Notes under the pieces: model-generated
What the model was told of the DNA's origin: nothing
Databases searched by the model: none
Seen by the model: the letters and a program-made list of their open reading frames with translations, nothing else
NCBI RefSeq assembly: GCF_000019225.1
Contig: NC_010995.1
Span: forward strand, 741,001 to 805,000
Direction: 5' to 3'
From: Cellvibrio japonicus Ueda107
GTDB lineage: Bacteria > Pseudomonadota > Gammaproteobacteria > Pseudomonadales > Cellvibrionaceae
Length of the DNA stretch: 64,000 nucleotides
Part shown: positions 43,755-53,362 of the stretch, in pieces
Position numbering within the stretch: the first letter of the stretch is position 1
Layout: each line of letters opens with the position of its first letter
Made by a program: the position numbers and the translations under genes

Positions 43755-45580
43755 CAGAGTTCAACCTTCAAACGTTCGAGGGTGGAGCGAAGCAGGGGAT
43801 GGGTTTTCCCTTCGCGTGTTTTTTTCTGCAATCCCTGGCGCCACACCTGTCGGGCTTCATCGGCGCGGCCACTGACCCAGAGTGCTTCACCCAGGTGCGC
43901 TGCAATTTCCGCATCGCCGCTGGCGTCATAGGCGCGTTGCAACAATTCTATGGCGCGGCCCAGGTTGCCGCTGCGGTATTCAATCCAACCCATGGAGTCG
44001 ATGATGGCAGGCTCATCCGGCGACAGTGCCAGTGCCTGGTTCACCAGGTTGCGCGCCTCTTCCAGGCGGTTGGTTCTGTCTGCCAGCAGATAGCCCAGGG
44101 CATTCAGTGCCTGGGCATTGTCGGGTTGCAGGCTGAGGAGATGACGCAGGTCTTCCTCGGCCTTGTCCAGCTGTCCCTGCTGTTCATATTGCAGGGCGCG
44201 TGCATAGCGTAGCGGGATACTGTCGGGCAGTTCGCGGATGGCTTCGTTTAATACCTGGTCCGCCATCGGGTGCTGTTGGTGCAGGCGCAGGGTTTCCGCT
44301 TCGAGCATAAAGAGAATGGCTGCATGCTCGGGTTGGCGCAGGCTTTGGCGATTGATGTGCTGGTGTGCCGCATCGTATTCACCGCGCTGCATAAAGATGT
44401 CCAGCAGGCGCGCCTGTGCGGCGAGGAAATCGCTTCCCCCATTAACCTGCAGGTAGTAGAGAAGGGCTTCGTCCGGATTGCCGGCGGCTTCGCTCATCTG
44501 CCCCAGGTAGAAGTTAGCTGTATTTTTGTGCTGGCCTAGTTCAACCAGCGCTTCAAAGGCGCGCTCGGCTGTCTCCTGGTCCTCGCGCTGGAGTGCCACT
44601 ATGCCCAGGGATAGCCAGATATCGCCATTGTGCGGTAGCTGTTGGGTCAGGAGCGCAAACTGCTGTTGCGCGGCGGCCAGGTCGTTATGGCTGAGGATAC
44701 GCGCGTATTGGTAGCGCAGCCGGTGGTTATCGGGGTGCAAGGCCAGGAGGTCTTCCATTTTGGCAATGGCTTCCTGGTCGCGCTTGAGCAAGTGGAGCAG
44801 GTTGGCTTCGAGGATGGCGGGCGGCAGGCTGCGCGGGGCGAGTTTAAGGGCGCGTCGGGCCAGTGTCATGGCTTGGGGGTAATCCCCCTGTTGCTCCAGG
44901 AGCAGGCCAGTGCCCACCAGCAGTTGTTCGTTGTTCTTGTGAGTTTTCAACAGGGACTGGAATTCCGCCAGGAGTTGGTCGTGCTCTGCTTTGGAGAGTG
45001 TATTCGCCTGGGCGGCGATGACCTGGAAGTGCGGCGTTTCCCCCTGTTCCAGCAGGCGCTGCGAAGAGGCGAACGCCTGGTGCAGCTGGCCGGCTTCCAA
45101 CTGGGCGAGGGCTTGGTTGCTCAGTGCCTCGCGATTATCCGGTGCGGCATCCATCCAGATTTGCGCCGCTTCCAGCGCTGTATCTTTGTCTCCCAGGTAG
45201 CGCGCCAGCAGGGTGGCGCGCTCGGCAATTTGCGGATCGCGGGTCTGGCGCGCCTGCTGGGCATAATTGCTGAGGGCGAGATCATAGAGTCGGCGATTGC
45301 CGGCAAACTCGGCCGCCAGCAGGGAGTAAAGCGTCTCGCTGTCGAAGGCCCGGTCATTGCGTTCGGGCAAGTCCAGTGGAGCGGCGCCGGACGCTGCTGC
45401 CGGTGCGCCAGGCTCATCGGGGAGCTCGGGCTGAATACCTTGGGTGCCTGGGTCCTCAATGGGTTTTAGTGGTGAGCAGCCATAGGCCAGCAGCATTCCC
45501 AGCCCGAGGCCGATGGCTTGCAGATACCTGCGAACCCTGTGCGGCGGTGTGGTGGTTCCTGCTTGTCTGTGCTTGCTCAC
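43754..45580 (-). CDS. TPR-repeat lipoprotein
   Basis: The product is 608 residues. The signal LGLGMLLAYGC ends in a lipobox-like cysteine (about residue 35). The rest is almost wholly tetratricopeptide repeats, with motifs such as ALNALGYLLADRTNRLEEAR and ALSPDEPAIIDSMGWIEYRSGNLGRAIELLQRAY near the C-terminus. Such proteins upstream of lolB are common in gammaproteobacteria, but their function is not established; a scaffold for envelope protein assembly is likely. The stop overlaps lolB by one base. Confidence 0.88.
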   Translation of the reverse strand: MSKHRQAGTTTPPHRVRRYLQAIGLGLGMLLAYGCSPLKPIEDPGTQGIQPELPDEPGAPAAASGAAPLDLPERNDRAFDSETLYSLLAAEFAGNRRLYDLALSNYAQQARQTRDPQIAERATLLARYLGDKDTALEAAQIWMDAAPDNREALSNQALAQLEAGQLHQAFASSQRLLEQGETPHFQVIAAQANTLSKAEHDQLLAEFQSLLKTHKNNEQLLVGTGLLLEQQGDYPQAMTLARRALKLAPRSLPPAILEANLLHLLKRDQEAIAKMEDLLALHPDNHRLRYQYARILSHNDLAAAQQQFALLTQQLPHNGDIWLSLGIVALQREDQETAERAFEALVELGQHKNTANFYLGQMSEAAGNPDEALLYYLQVNGGSDFLAAQARLLDIFMQRGEYDAAHQHINRQSLRQPEHAAILFMLEAETLRLHQQHPMADQVLNEAIRELPDSIPLRYARALQYEQQGQLDKAEEDLRHLLSLQPDNAQALNALGYLLADRTNRLEEARNLVNQALALSPDEPAIIDSMGWIEYRSGNLGRAIELLQRAYDASGDAEIAAHLGEALWVSGRADEARQVWRQGLQKKTREGKTHPLLRSTLERLKVEL

Positions 45581-45857
45581 GTAAGGCTTATCTCGGTTAG
45601 CGGGTAGGTGATGGCTGGTTTGGTCACCGGGGCCAGACCTGGTATCTAGCGCGCCAATCGCGTTAGCGTCAATGGCGCTGACCGGCCTTTACACAGGCTT
45701 GTGGGAGGCTGCTCATTTGACCCCGGATCTTTGTGACGGTGCCATCAGTTCCGAACTGGGTTGGCAATAATAAACAGGTGAGGGCTCCGGACAAAGCCCA
45801 TCCTGCAATTTCCAGGTGAGTGATGTGGCTCTTGCCGGGGCGATACCCGGGGTGTTT

Positions 45858-46403
45858 TTAGAGCCCTTTACCGGCAGCGCGCCGCTCGGCGACCTTGGTC
45901 GGGCAGTTCGCCAACTGGCGCGTGGCCAGGTAGGTTTGCTGGATCAAATAGGCATCGCCGCTGGCGCGGTGGCGGCGAATCGCGAGCTGTTGCTGCAGTC
46001 GTTGCTTGGTCTCATCCCAGCACAGCAGTTGATCTTCGCTGGCGATCAGCTCGATTGGGCTGAGGTGGAAGCTGGGGTTGGTGCGCCCGGCAAAAAACAG
46101 GCGTGTCAGCCAGGGGCTGTCGTGGGTCCAGGCATCGCTATAGCAGGTGATCGCCCCGAGGAACTGGTTGAGTTCGGCACACACCTGGCGCGCTGGTTTG
46201 CCGCTGTTCAGGGCGAGTTCGCGCGCAATGCCATGGATACGCTGTGCCTGTTCACTCCAGTGGGTCCAGTCCGGCTGGGGCTGGATCAGGGCGCAATAGC
46301 GGTCGCCGCGGGCATTCACTGCACCGATTTCGATCGGATAGCTGTGGGCACCAAAACCCGAGGCTTCGATATCGATAATGGCGGGGCAGGGGTGTTTGCG
46401 CAT
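45858..46403 (-). CDS. DEDD-type 3'-5' exonuclease, RNase T/DnaQ-like
   Basis: The product is 181 residues from the ATG at 46403, with AAGGAT upstream; the open frame continues upstream but that part overlaps the hemA start region. PAIIDIEASGFGAHSYPIEIGAV gives the DxE motif of exonuclease motif I, SDAWTHDSPWLTRLF fits motif II (Asp), and a later SGDAY stretch (about 153-157) may supply the last acid. The usual His of motif III is not obvious. The substrate is unknown. It is transcribed away from hemA. Confidence 0.75.
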   Translation of the reverse strand: MRKHPCPAIIDIEASGFGAHSYPIEIGAVNARGDRYCALIQPQPDWTHWSEQAQRIHGIARELALNSGKPARQVCAELNQFLGAITCYSDAWTHDSPWLTRLFFAGRTNPSFHLSPIELIASEDQLLCWDETKQRLQQQLAIRRHRASGDAYLIQQTYLATRQLANCPTKVAERRAAGKGL

Positions 46404-46518
46404 GGGTAATCCTTGTCGAAAGGGTTCACGATTATAAGGCCAAATATGTGGCAGCCTCTTGTCACCTGTTAGCTCTGGCCGGACAATACCGCCCTTTGCG
46501 ATTAGCATCCCGAGTCCC

Positions 46519-47832
46519 ATGACCCTGCTTGCCCTAGGTATCAACCACAATACAGCGCCTCTCGCCTTGCGGGAGCGGCTTGCCTTTGCCCCTGAGGCAC
46601 TGGTGGAATCCCTGCAGCAAGCCCGTATTCACGCGGGGTTGGAGGAGGTCGCCATACTCTCCACCTGTAACCGGACGGAGATATACGCCAGCAGCCTGGC
46701 CGACCACAACCTGGTCGAGGATTGGCTGGTCAGGCATACCGCGGTCGATGCCGGCAGCCTGGCCAGTAGCTGCTATTGCTATATCGGTGAAGATGCCGTG
46801 CGGCACATGATGAAAGTTGCCGGCGGCCTCGATTCACTGGTGCTGGGTGAACCGCAAATTTTGGGCCAAATGAAATCAGCCTTTGCTGTCGCCAAGGATG
46901 CCGGCACCATCGGCAGCGAATTGCACTCGGCATTCCAGCAGGTATTCAGTATTGCCAAGCGGGTGCGCACCGAGACAGCGATTGGCGAAAACCCGGTGTC
47001 TGTCGCCTATGCCGCTGTCAGCCTGGCCCAACAAATCTTTTCCAACCTGAAAGAGGACACCGCGCTCCTGATTGGTGCGGGCGAAACCATTGAGCTGGTA
47101 GCCCGCCACCTGGCAGAGCAGGGCATCAAACGCATGATCGTCGCCAACCGCACCCTGGATCGCGCCCAGCGCCTGGCGCGGGAGTTTTATGGCGAGGCCA
47201 TACTCCTGGCGGATATTCCCGAGTATTTACACCGCGCCGACATTGTTATCTCCTCCACAGCCAGCCAACTGCCGATCCTCGGCAAGGGCGCTGTTGAGTC
47301 GGCCCTGAAAAAGCGCAAACACAAACCTATGTTTATGCTGGATATTGCGGTACCGCGCGATATAGAGGCGCAAGTCAGTGAACTCGATGATGTCTACCTC
47401 TACACGGTTGACGATTTGCACGCGGTTATCGACGAAAACAAGAAATCCCGCGTTGCCGCTGCCGACCAGGCCGAAGAAATTATTAACCAGGGCGTTGAGC
47501 AGTATGTGCGCCAGCTGCGCGCGCTGGATGCCGTTGCCACGGTAAAAGCCTATCGTCAAAAAGCGGAGCAATTGCGCGATGCCGAGTTGCACAAAGCCCT
47601 GCGTCAATTGCAGACTGGCACTGATCCCGAGCAGGTACTCCAGCAATTAGCACGCAACCTCACCAATAAACTTATCCATTCCCCCACCACCTTGTTGAAA
47701 GAGGCCAGCGCCAATGGCCGCCAACAGGTAATCCAGGTAGCCCAGGAATTATTTGCCATTAGTATCAAGGATATTTCCGAGCAGGATAAATTACTTGATA
47801 CCAGTGAAAACCAGCCAAGCGAGTCAGCATGA
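46519..47832 (+). CDS. hemA: Glutamyl-tRNA reductase
   Basis: The product is 437 residues from the ATG at 46519, giving the family N-terminus [21 protein letters not shown]. The catalytic cysteine lies in [10 protein letters not shown] (about residue 50), and [15 protein letters not shown], the NADPH-binding [17 protein letters not shown] and the C-terminal dimerisation helix follow. It reduces glutamyl-tRNA to glutamate-1-semialdehyde, the first step of haem synthesis in this pathway. Its stop overlaps the prfA start as ATGA. Confidence 0.97.
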   Translation: MTLLALGINHNTAPLALRERLAFAPEALVESLQQARIHAGLEEVAILSTCNRTEIYASSLADHNLVEDWLVRHTAVDAGSLASSCYCYIGEDAVRHMMKVAGGLDSLVLGEPQILGQMKSAFAVAKDAGTIGSELHSAFQQVFSIAKRVRTETAIGENPVSVAYAAVSLAQQIFSNLKEDTALLIGAGETIELVARHLAEQGIKRMIVANRTLDRAQRLAREFYGEAILLADIPEYLHRADIVISSTASQLPILGKGAVESALKKRKHKPMFMLDIAVPRDIEAQVSELDDVYLYTVDDLHAVIDENKKSRVAAADQAEEIINQGVEQYVRQLRALDAVATVKAYRQKAEQLRDAELHKALRQLQTGTDPEQVLQQLARNLTNKLIHSPTTLLKEASANGRQQVIQVAQELFAISIKDISEQDKLLDTSENQPSESA

Positions 47833-48911
47833 AATCATCCATTCTTGAAAAACTCGAACGCCTTAAAGAGCGTTACGAGGAAGTCAGTGCACTGTTATCC
47901 GAGGCAGACGTTATCAACAACCAGGCGCGTTTTCGCGATTTGTCCAAGGAGTATGCCGAGCTTGAACCGGTGGTGGTCGCCTACAAAGGTTATTTGCAAT
48001 TGCTGGCGGATATTGAGGAAGCCAAACACCTGATCGCCGAAGGCGATGCCGATATGCGCGAAATGGCGGAAGAGGAATTGGAAGGCTGCGAAGCGCGTCT
48101 CGAACCCACTGAGCTTGAGCTGCAAAAACTCCTCTTACCGAAAGACCCTAATGACGAGAAGAACTGCTATCTCGAAGTGCGCGCCGGTACCGGTGGCGAT
48201 GAAGCGGCGATTTTTTCCGGCGACCTGTTCCGCATGTATTCACGCTATGCCGAAACCCAGGGCTGGCGCGTGGAAATCCTCAGCCAGAGTGAAGGTGAAC
48301 ACGGCGGCTTCAAGGAAATTATTTCGCTGGTGAGCGGTTCCGGTGTCTACTCCAAACTCAAATTTGAATCGGGTGCACACCGGGTACAGCGGGTGCCCGA
48401 AACCGAATCCCAGGGGCGCATCCACACCTCGGCGTGCACCGTTGCGGTCATGCCCGAAGCGGATGAGTTGGAAGAGGTCAATATCAACAAGGCGGATTTG
48501 CGTATTGATACCTACCGTGCGTCCGGCGCCGGAGGCCAGCACGTTAACAAAACGGATTCGGCGATCCGTATCACCCATATTCCCACCGGTATTGTGGTGG
48601 AGTGCCAGGACGAGCGCTCGCAGCACAAAAACCGCGCCCGCGCCATGAGCCTGTTGGCCACCAAATTAAAAACCATGCAGGAAGAGGCCGCGCACAAAAG
48701 TATTTCCGAGGAGCGGCGCAACCTGGTGGGCAGCGGTGATCGCTCCGAGCGCATTCGCACTTACAACTATCCGCAAGGCCGCGTGACCGATCACCGCATC
48801 AATCTCACGCTCTATTCATTGGATGCCGTTATGCAAGGTGATCTTGAGCCGGTCATTGGCCCCTTGGCCAATGAATACCAGGCCGACCAGTTGGCTGCGA
48901 TTGCGGATTAA
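47829..48911 (+). CDS. prfA: Peptide chain release factor 1
   Basis: The product is 360 residues, collinear with E. coli RF1. The stop-codon-reading PxT motif appears as PET in [10 protein letters not shown], and the peptidyl-hydrolysis GGQ lies in [16 protein letters not shown] (about residues 232-247). It releases peptides at UAA and UAG. It overlaps hemA and is followed after two bases by prmC, whose product methylates its GGQ glutamine. Confidence 0.97.
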   Translation: MKSSILEKLERLKERYEEVSALLSEADVINNQARFRDLSKEYAELEPVVVAYKGYLQLLADIEEAKHLIAEGDADMREMAEEELEGCEARLEPTELELQKLLLPKDPNDEKNCYLEVRAGTGGDEAAIFSGDLFRMYSRYAETQGWRVEILSQSEGEHGGFKEIISLVSGSGVYSKLKFESGAHRVQRVPETESQGRIHTSACTVAVMPEADELEEVNINKADLRIDTYRASGAGGQHVNKTDSAIRITHIPTGIVVECQDERSQHKNRARAMSLLATKLKTMQEEAAHKSISEERRNLVGSGDRSERIRTYNYPQGRVTDHRINLTLYSLDAVMQGDLEPVIGPLANEYQADQLAAIAD

Positions 48912-48913
48912 CC

Positions 48914-49765
48914 ATGGCCTCGCTCACTATCGCCCAGGCGCTGCAGCGAGCGCCCTTACTGCACGCAGTGAGCGAGAGTCCGCGCCTGGATATTGAATTA
49001 ATCCTGTGCCATCTCCTGCAAAAAAATCGCACCTGGTTGTACACCTGGCCGGATCACCTGCTCGCCGATGAGTCGCTGCGGCAATTTGAAACCTGCCTGG
49101 CGCGCCGTGAAACCGGCGAACCCATTGCACATATTATTGGTGAGCGCGAGTTCTGGTCTTTGCCGTTGCTGGTCAATAATTCCACCCTGATTCCCCGCCC
49201 GGATACCGAAGTAGTGGTTGAACAGGTGCTGGCCTCGTTCGCCGAGGATGCGCCGACACAGGTTCGCCGCTGCCTGGACCTGGGAACCGGTACCGGGGCT
49301 ATTGCCCTGGCACTTGCCAACGAGAAAAAACACTGGCAAGTATTGGCTGTGGATCGATCCGCGGATGCCGTGGCCCTGGCCCGGACCAATGTGGCGCGCC
49401 TGCGCTTGCCCAATGTACAGGTCCTGTGCAGCGATTGGTTTAGCGCGATACCGGCGCAAACCTTTGATGTCATCGTCAGCAATCCGCCCTATATCGACCC
49501 GCAGGATCCACACCTGGAGCAGGGCGATGTGCGCTTCGAACCGCGCTCGGCCCTGGTGGCCGGTAATGCCGGGTTGGCGGATATTGAAGCGATTTTAGAA
49601 CAGGCTCCTGCGTACCTTGCCGTTGGTGGCTGGCTGTTGATTGAGCACGGTTACGACCAGGGCAGGGCTGTGCGCAATTTGTTTTGTGCATCGGGATTGG
49701 TGCAGGTGTCTACCCGGCGCGATTATGCGGGCAATGAGCGTGTCACCTTTGGACAGTGGGCCTGA
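48914..49765 (+). CDS. prmC: Release factor glutamine methyltransferase
   Basis: The product is 283 residues. It has a helical N-terminal domain, then STLIPRPDTEVVVEQVL, the SAM-binding CLDLGTGTGAIALALA (about residues 118-133) and the catalytic SNPPYIDPQDPHL. It methylates the GGQ glutamine of release factors. The prfA-prmC pair is conserved. Confidence 0.96.
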   Translation: MASLTIAQALQRAPLLHAVSESPRLDIELILCHLLQKNRTWLYTWPDHLLADESLRQFETCLARRETGEPIAHIIGEREFWSLPLLVNNSTLIPRPDTEVVVEQVLASFAEDAPTQVRRCLDLGTGTGAIALALANEKKHWQVLAVDRSADAVALARTNVARLRLPNVQVLCSDWFSAIPAQTFDVIVSNPPYIDPQDPHLEQGDVRFEPRSALVAGNAGLADIEAILEQAPAYLAVGGWLLIEHGYDQGRAVRNLFCASGLVQVSTRRDYAGNERVTFGQWA

Positions 49766-49767
49766 AT

Positions 49768-50532
49768 ATGGCGATGAATGATGAACAACTGCTGCGCTAC
49801 TCGCGTCAGATTATGTTGCCTGACCTGGATATCGACGGCCAGGAAGCACTGCTCTCGTCCCATGTAGTGATTATCGGTTTGGGCGGCCTGGGATCGCCGG
49901 TATCCATGTACCTGGCGGCTGCCGGTATCGGCCAGCTAACCCTGGTGGATTTTGATGCAGTGGATCTGTCCAACTTGCAGCGGCAGATTGCACACACCAG
50001 CGAGCGCATCGGCCATAACAAGGCGCAATCGGCGGCGCAGACCCTGCGCGCACTCAATCCCCATATTGCGCTACATATCCATAGTCAGCGGGTGGATAGC
50101 GAGGCCCTGGCGGCCCTGGTTGCCGGTGCCGACCTGGTGGTCGATTGCACCGATAACTTCACCACCCGTTTTGCGATCAATGCCGCCTGTGTGGCGGCGC
50201 TGAAGCCGCTGGTCTCCGGTGCTGCCATCCGCCTCGAAGGCCAGGTGGCGGTCTTTGATAACCGCGACCCCCAGAGCCCGTGCTATCGCTGCCTGTATGA
50301 AGAGAGCGCGGATGACCTGACCTGTGCCGCCAACGGGGTATTGGCACCTTTGGTGGGGGTGATAGGCTCCATGCAGGCGCTGGAGGCTATCAAGGTTCTG
50401 GCTCCGGTTGGGCAGCCGCTGGCGGGGCGTGTCCTGCTGTTTGATGGCCGCTATAGCCAATGGCGGGAAATGCGTTTGCGCAAGGACCCCTGTTGTCCTG
50501 TGTGCTCAGTCAAACCCTGCTTATCGGAATAG
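49768..50532 (+). CDS. moeB: MoeB/ThiF-family adenylyltransferase
   Basis: The product is 254 residues. The start at 49768 was chosen two bases after the prmC stop; an upstream GTG at 49756 in frame is possible. RYSRQIMLPDLDIDGQEAL, the nucleotide-binding VVIIGLGGLGSPVSMYLAAAG (about 36-56), DLSNLQRQIAH, VVDCTDNFTTR and two zinc CxxC pairs (CYRC and CPVC) define the family. It adenylates the C-terminus of a MoaD- or ThiS-like sulfur carrier. Position after hemA-prfA-prmC favours MoeB over ThiF. Confidence 0.92.
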   Translation: MAMNDEQLLRYSRQIMLPDLDIDGQEALLSSHVVIIGLGGLGSPVSMYLAAAGIGQLTLVDFDAVDLSNLQRQIAHTSERIGHNKAQSAAQTLRALNPHIALHIHSQRVDSEALAALVAGADLVVDCTDNFTTRFAINAACVAALKPLVSGAAIRLEGQVAVFDNRDPQSPCYRCLYEESADDLTCAANGVLAPLVGVIGSMQALEAIKVLAPVGQPLAGRVLLFDGRYSQWREMRLRKDPCCPVCSVKPCLSE

Positions 50533-50682
50533 TGCCCGGCCCTGACGTGGCGCTTAAATTCTGCTAGCATCGGCGAGCAATGATCGATGGTCTTGTCCTC
50601 TTGGGGCTGAAAACCAGGGATGATTCCCTGAATGCTTTCAGTTTGTTATCTCATCAACAATAAAACGCTAAATGGAGTTTTT

Positions 50683-52026
50683 ATGTCCGACGCGCAGTTC
50701 AATGTGGTATTTAATGGTGTGCTCGACGGCTTTGACGCCGACCAGGTTCAACGTGATTTTGCCCAGTTATTCTCTCTCGACACTGAAAAAGTGGCCCGCA
50801 TTTTTGCAGCCGGTCATGCGACGCTCAAATCGGCCGTCAGTGAAGCAGTTGCCAATCAATATATTGCGCGCCTGGCGGCAATTGGTGTAAAGGCTATTGC
50901 TGACGTGCAGGTGGCTACCGAGCCCACCCTCAGCCTTCAGGTAGATACCGATGTTGCAACTGCTCCCGCGGCAGCCGTTGCCCCTGCAGCGTCAACTGTC
51001 CAGGAAAAAGAGCTGCGATTTGAATTTTTTGGCAAGGGTGTTGAGTATTTTAAAATCTGGATCGTCAATATCCTGCTGACGATTGTCACGCTGGGGATTT
51101 ACTCCGCCTGGGCCAAGGTGCGCAACCTGCAATATTTCTACGGCAATACCCGACTCAATAACGCCAGTTTTGAATATACCGCCAAACCCCTGCAAATCCT
51201 CAAGGGGCGAATTATCGCCATGGTGTTCCTGGTTGCCTATTCTGTGCTCAGCCACACGTCGCCTATGCTGGCGTTGGCCATGTTGGCGATCCTGTTAATC
51301 GCATTGCCCTGGGTGGTGGTGATGTCGTTGCGTTTCAATGCGCGCTACAGCAGTTATCGCAACATCAGTTTCAAATTCCACGGCGGTGTCTGGGCTGCCT
51401 GCAAAGCCTATGTGCTCTGGCCGCTGGCGGGTGTGTTTACCCTGGGTATCCTTATGCCGTTCGCCTGGAAGAAACAAACCGAATACATTGTGAATAATCA
51501 CAGCTATGGGCAAACGCCGCTGAGTTTTGATGTGAATATTGGTGAATACTTCAAAATGTTGCTGATTATTATTGGCGGCTCGGTTGTTTTCTTTGTGGTT
51601 TACCTGCTGGTCATTGGTGGCGGTGCCGCGGCGGCGTCCCTGGCGGGAGGAAATGGCGCCTTCCTGGCACTGATGATCCCGATGCTGCTGTTGTATTTGG
51701 CGTTTTATCTGGTGATCGGCTCCTATGTCACCGTTACTATGGCGAATATCCAGTACAACCATACCAGGCTGGCAGAGCATCGCTTTAGTGCCAACTGGCA
51801 TACCCTTTCCTATTTGAAGCTGCTGTTTGTAAATACCTTGCTGATCTTAATCACCCTGGGGTTGTACATTCCTTTCGCCAAGGTTCGCACCGCAGCTTAT
51901 AAGGCAGAGCATACCCAATTGATTGCCGGCGGTGACCTGGACAATTTTGTGGCGGCTGAAAAAGAGCAAACCAACTCCCTGGCAGAAGGTGTCAACGACC
52001 TCTTCGCCATGGATATCAGTATTTAA
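50683..52026 (+). CDS. YjgN-like (DUF898) membrane protein
   Basis: The product is 447 residues from the ATG at 50683 with GGAG upstream. An N-terminal domain (residues 1-70, FNVVFNGVLDGFDADQVQRD) of a type seen before several membrane proteins in this group is followed by a linker and by a DUF898 region: FEFFGKGVEYFKIWIVNILL, TLGIYSAWAKVRNLQYFYGNT and again TLGLYIPFAKVRTAAYKAEH near the C-terminus. About six to eight membrane segments are present. E. coli YjgN has the same motifs, but its function is unknown. It precedes an M48 protease gene with a 24-base gap, a pairing that suggests a shared role. Confidence 0.85.
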   Translation: MSDAQFNVVFNGVLDGFDADQVQRDFAQLFSLDTEKVARIFAAGHATLKSAVSEAVANQYIARLAAIGVKAIADVQVATEPTLSLQVDTDVATAPAAAVAPAASTVQEKELRFEFFGKGVEYFKIWIVNILLTIVTLGIYSAWAKVRNLQYFYGNTRLNNASFEYTAKPLQILKGRIIAMVFLVAYSVLSHTSPMLALAMLAILLIALPWVVVMSLRFNARYSSYRNISFKFHGGVWAACKAYVLWPLAGVFTLGILMPFAWKKQTEYIVNNHSYGQTPLSFDVNIGEYFKMLLIIIGGSVVFFVVYLLVIGGGAAAASLAGGNGAFLALMIPMLLLYLAFYLVIGSYVTVTMANIQYNHTRLAEHRFSANWHTLSYLKLLFVNTLLILITLGLYIPFAKVRTAAYKAEHTQLIAGGDLDNFVAAEKEQTNSLAEGVNDLFAMDISI

Positions 52027-52050
52027 TTGATTGTCGAAAAGGATTTGCCT

Positions 52051-53289
52051 ATGTTCCGCCTGCAGGGTGACTGGTTTGATGGTAAGACCTCCGCGCACCA
52101 ATCGGTGACGATGGAGGTCAATGACAATGGGACTGTGCGTATCTATCACGCCTTGACCAACCAGTGCCTGCTGCAGGTGGAATTTTCCGAATTGGACATT
52201 GCGTCGCGTGTAGGCACAACGCCGCGCTATATTTATTTTCCCCAGGGGGAAAAACTGGAAACATCGGCGCACGATGAGGTCGACGCGCTGCTGCACCGGT
52301 TTCGCCCCTCACTGTTTAATACCCTCGCCCATAAACTGGAGAGTCACTTACAGTTTGTGTTGTTAACCCTGGTTATCGTAGCGGGTATGACCTGGTGGAC
52401 GGTGATCTATGGCCTGCCACTGGGCGCGCGCCTGATTGCCGATGCCTTACCGCCATCGGTCATGAACCGGGCCTCAACTGAAACCCTCGCCATCCTCGAC
52501 AAAATGCATTTTGTCCCCAGCCAGTTGGACGATGCCACGCGCGAGCGGGTTCTGGAGCATTTTGCCCCGGCACTGGAAGAAAACCGCGCTTTGAATATCC
52601 GGGTGCTCTTCCGCGGTGGAGGTAACATCGGCGCCAATGCCTTTGCACTGCCAGATGGCACCGTGGTATTTACCGATGAAATTGTCCACCTGGCGCACAA
52701 CGATGATGAGTTATTGGCGGTATTAGCCCACGAGATCGGCCATGTGAGATATCGCCACGGCTTGCGTGCAACCATTCAGGGTGCAGTGTTGAGCTTTGCC
52801 ATCAGCATGTTAATTGGCGATGTTTCCGCTGCCGGAGAATTACTGGCATCCCTGCCGCTGCTGTTAACAACTTCATCCTATTCGCGCGATTTTGAGCGCG
52901 AAGCCGATTTGAACTCCCTGCATTTCCTCGACAGCCATCAGGTGCCGCGCCATAGCTTTATCGACCTTATGGAGCGCCTGACCTACAACGCGCACTGCTC
53001 TGCTTTAATTCGCATCGAAAAAGAAAAACAAGCCGCAGAGGCTGAGGAGCATGAACGTGCGGGGGATAGTGAAGATACAACTGCCGACGTTGATGGTGTG
53101 TCGGGTGCTGACCAGCGTGTTGATCAGCCTGTACCGGAGCAAGGTATTAGTCCAGAGCGTAGAGAAATGTGTGACAAGCTAATGGCTGAACATAAAAAAG
53201 ACAGCCTGAAAATACTGGATTACTTCTCATCGCACCCCGAGACGGAAGAGCGGGTGAAGCTCTTTCGCGCGCAACCTGCAGCGCATTAA
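52051..53289 (+). CDS. M48-family membrane metalloprotease
   Basis: The product is 412 residues from the ATG at 52051, with AAAGGA upstream. The N-terminal domain is soluble, followed by one membrane segment (FVLLTLVIVAGMTWWTVIYG, about 111-130) and an M48 peptidase domain with the zinc motif VLAHEIGHVRYRH (HExxH) and the third ligand in SRDFEREADLNSLHFL. The tail is acidic and ends with FSSHPETEERVKLFR, a common M48 motif. The substrate is unknown. It is translated closely after the YjgN-like gene and is followed by a terminator. Confidence 0.88.
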   Translation: MFRLQGDWFDGKTSAHQSVTMEVNDNGTVRIYHALTNQCLLQVEFSELDIASRVGTTPRYIYFPQGEKLETSAHDEVDALLHRFRPSLFNTLAHKLESHLQFVLLTLVIVAGMTWWTVIYGLPLGARLIADALPPSVMNRASTETLAILDKMHFVPSQLDDATRERVLEHFAPALEENRALNIRVLFRGGGNIGANAFALPDGTVVFTDEIVHLAHNDDELLAVLAHEIGHVRYRHGLRATIQGAVLSFAISMLIGDVSAAGELLASLPLLLTTSSYSRDFEREADLNSLHFLDSHQVPRHSFIDLMERLTYNAHCSALIRIEKEKQAAEAEEHERAGDSEDTTADVDGVSGADQRVDQPVPEQGISPERREMCDKLMAEHKKDSLKILDYFSSHPETEERVKLFRAQPAAH

Positions 53290-53307
53290 TTCACCGGTAT
53301 CTGTCAA

Positions 53308-53346
53308 ATAATAAAAACGGCAGGAACATCTCCTGCTGTTTTTTAT
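53308..53346 (+). terminator. Terminator after the M48 protease gene
   Basis: ACGGCAGGA pairs with TCCTGCTGT around ACATC and is followed by a six-base T-run; a run of A precedes the stem, so it may also serve the convergent kinase gene. Confidence 0.85.
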
Positions 53347-53362
53347 TAATCCACGATATTGC

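Noticed and set aside
44642..45469. Plus-strand frame of 275 codons
   Set aside because: Antisense to the TPR lipoprotein gene; glutamine-rich product without a family.
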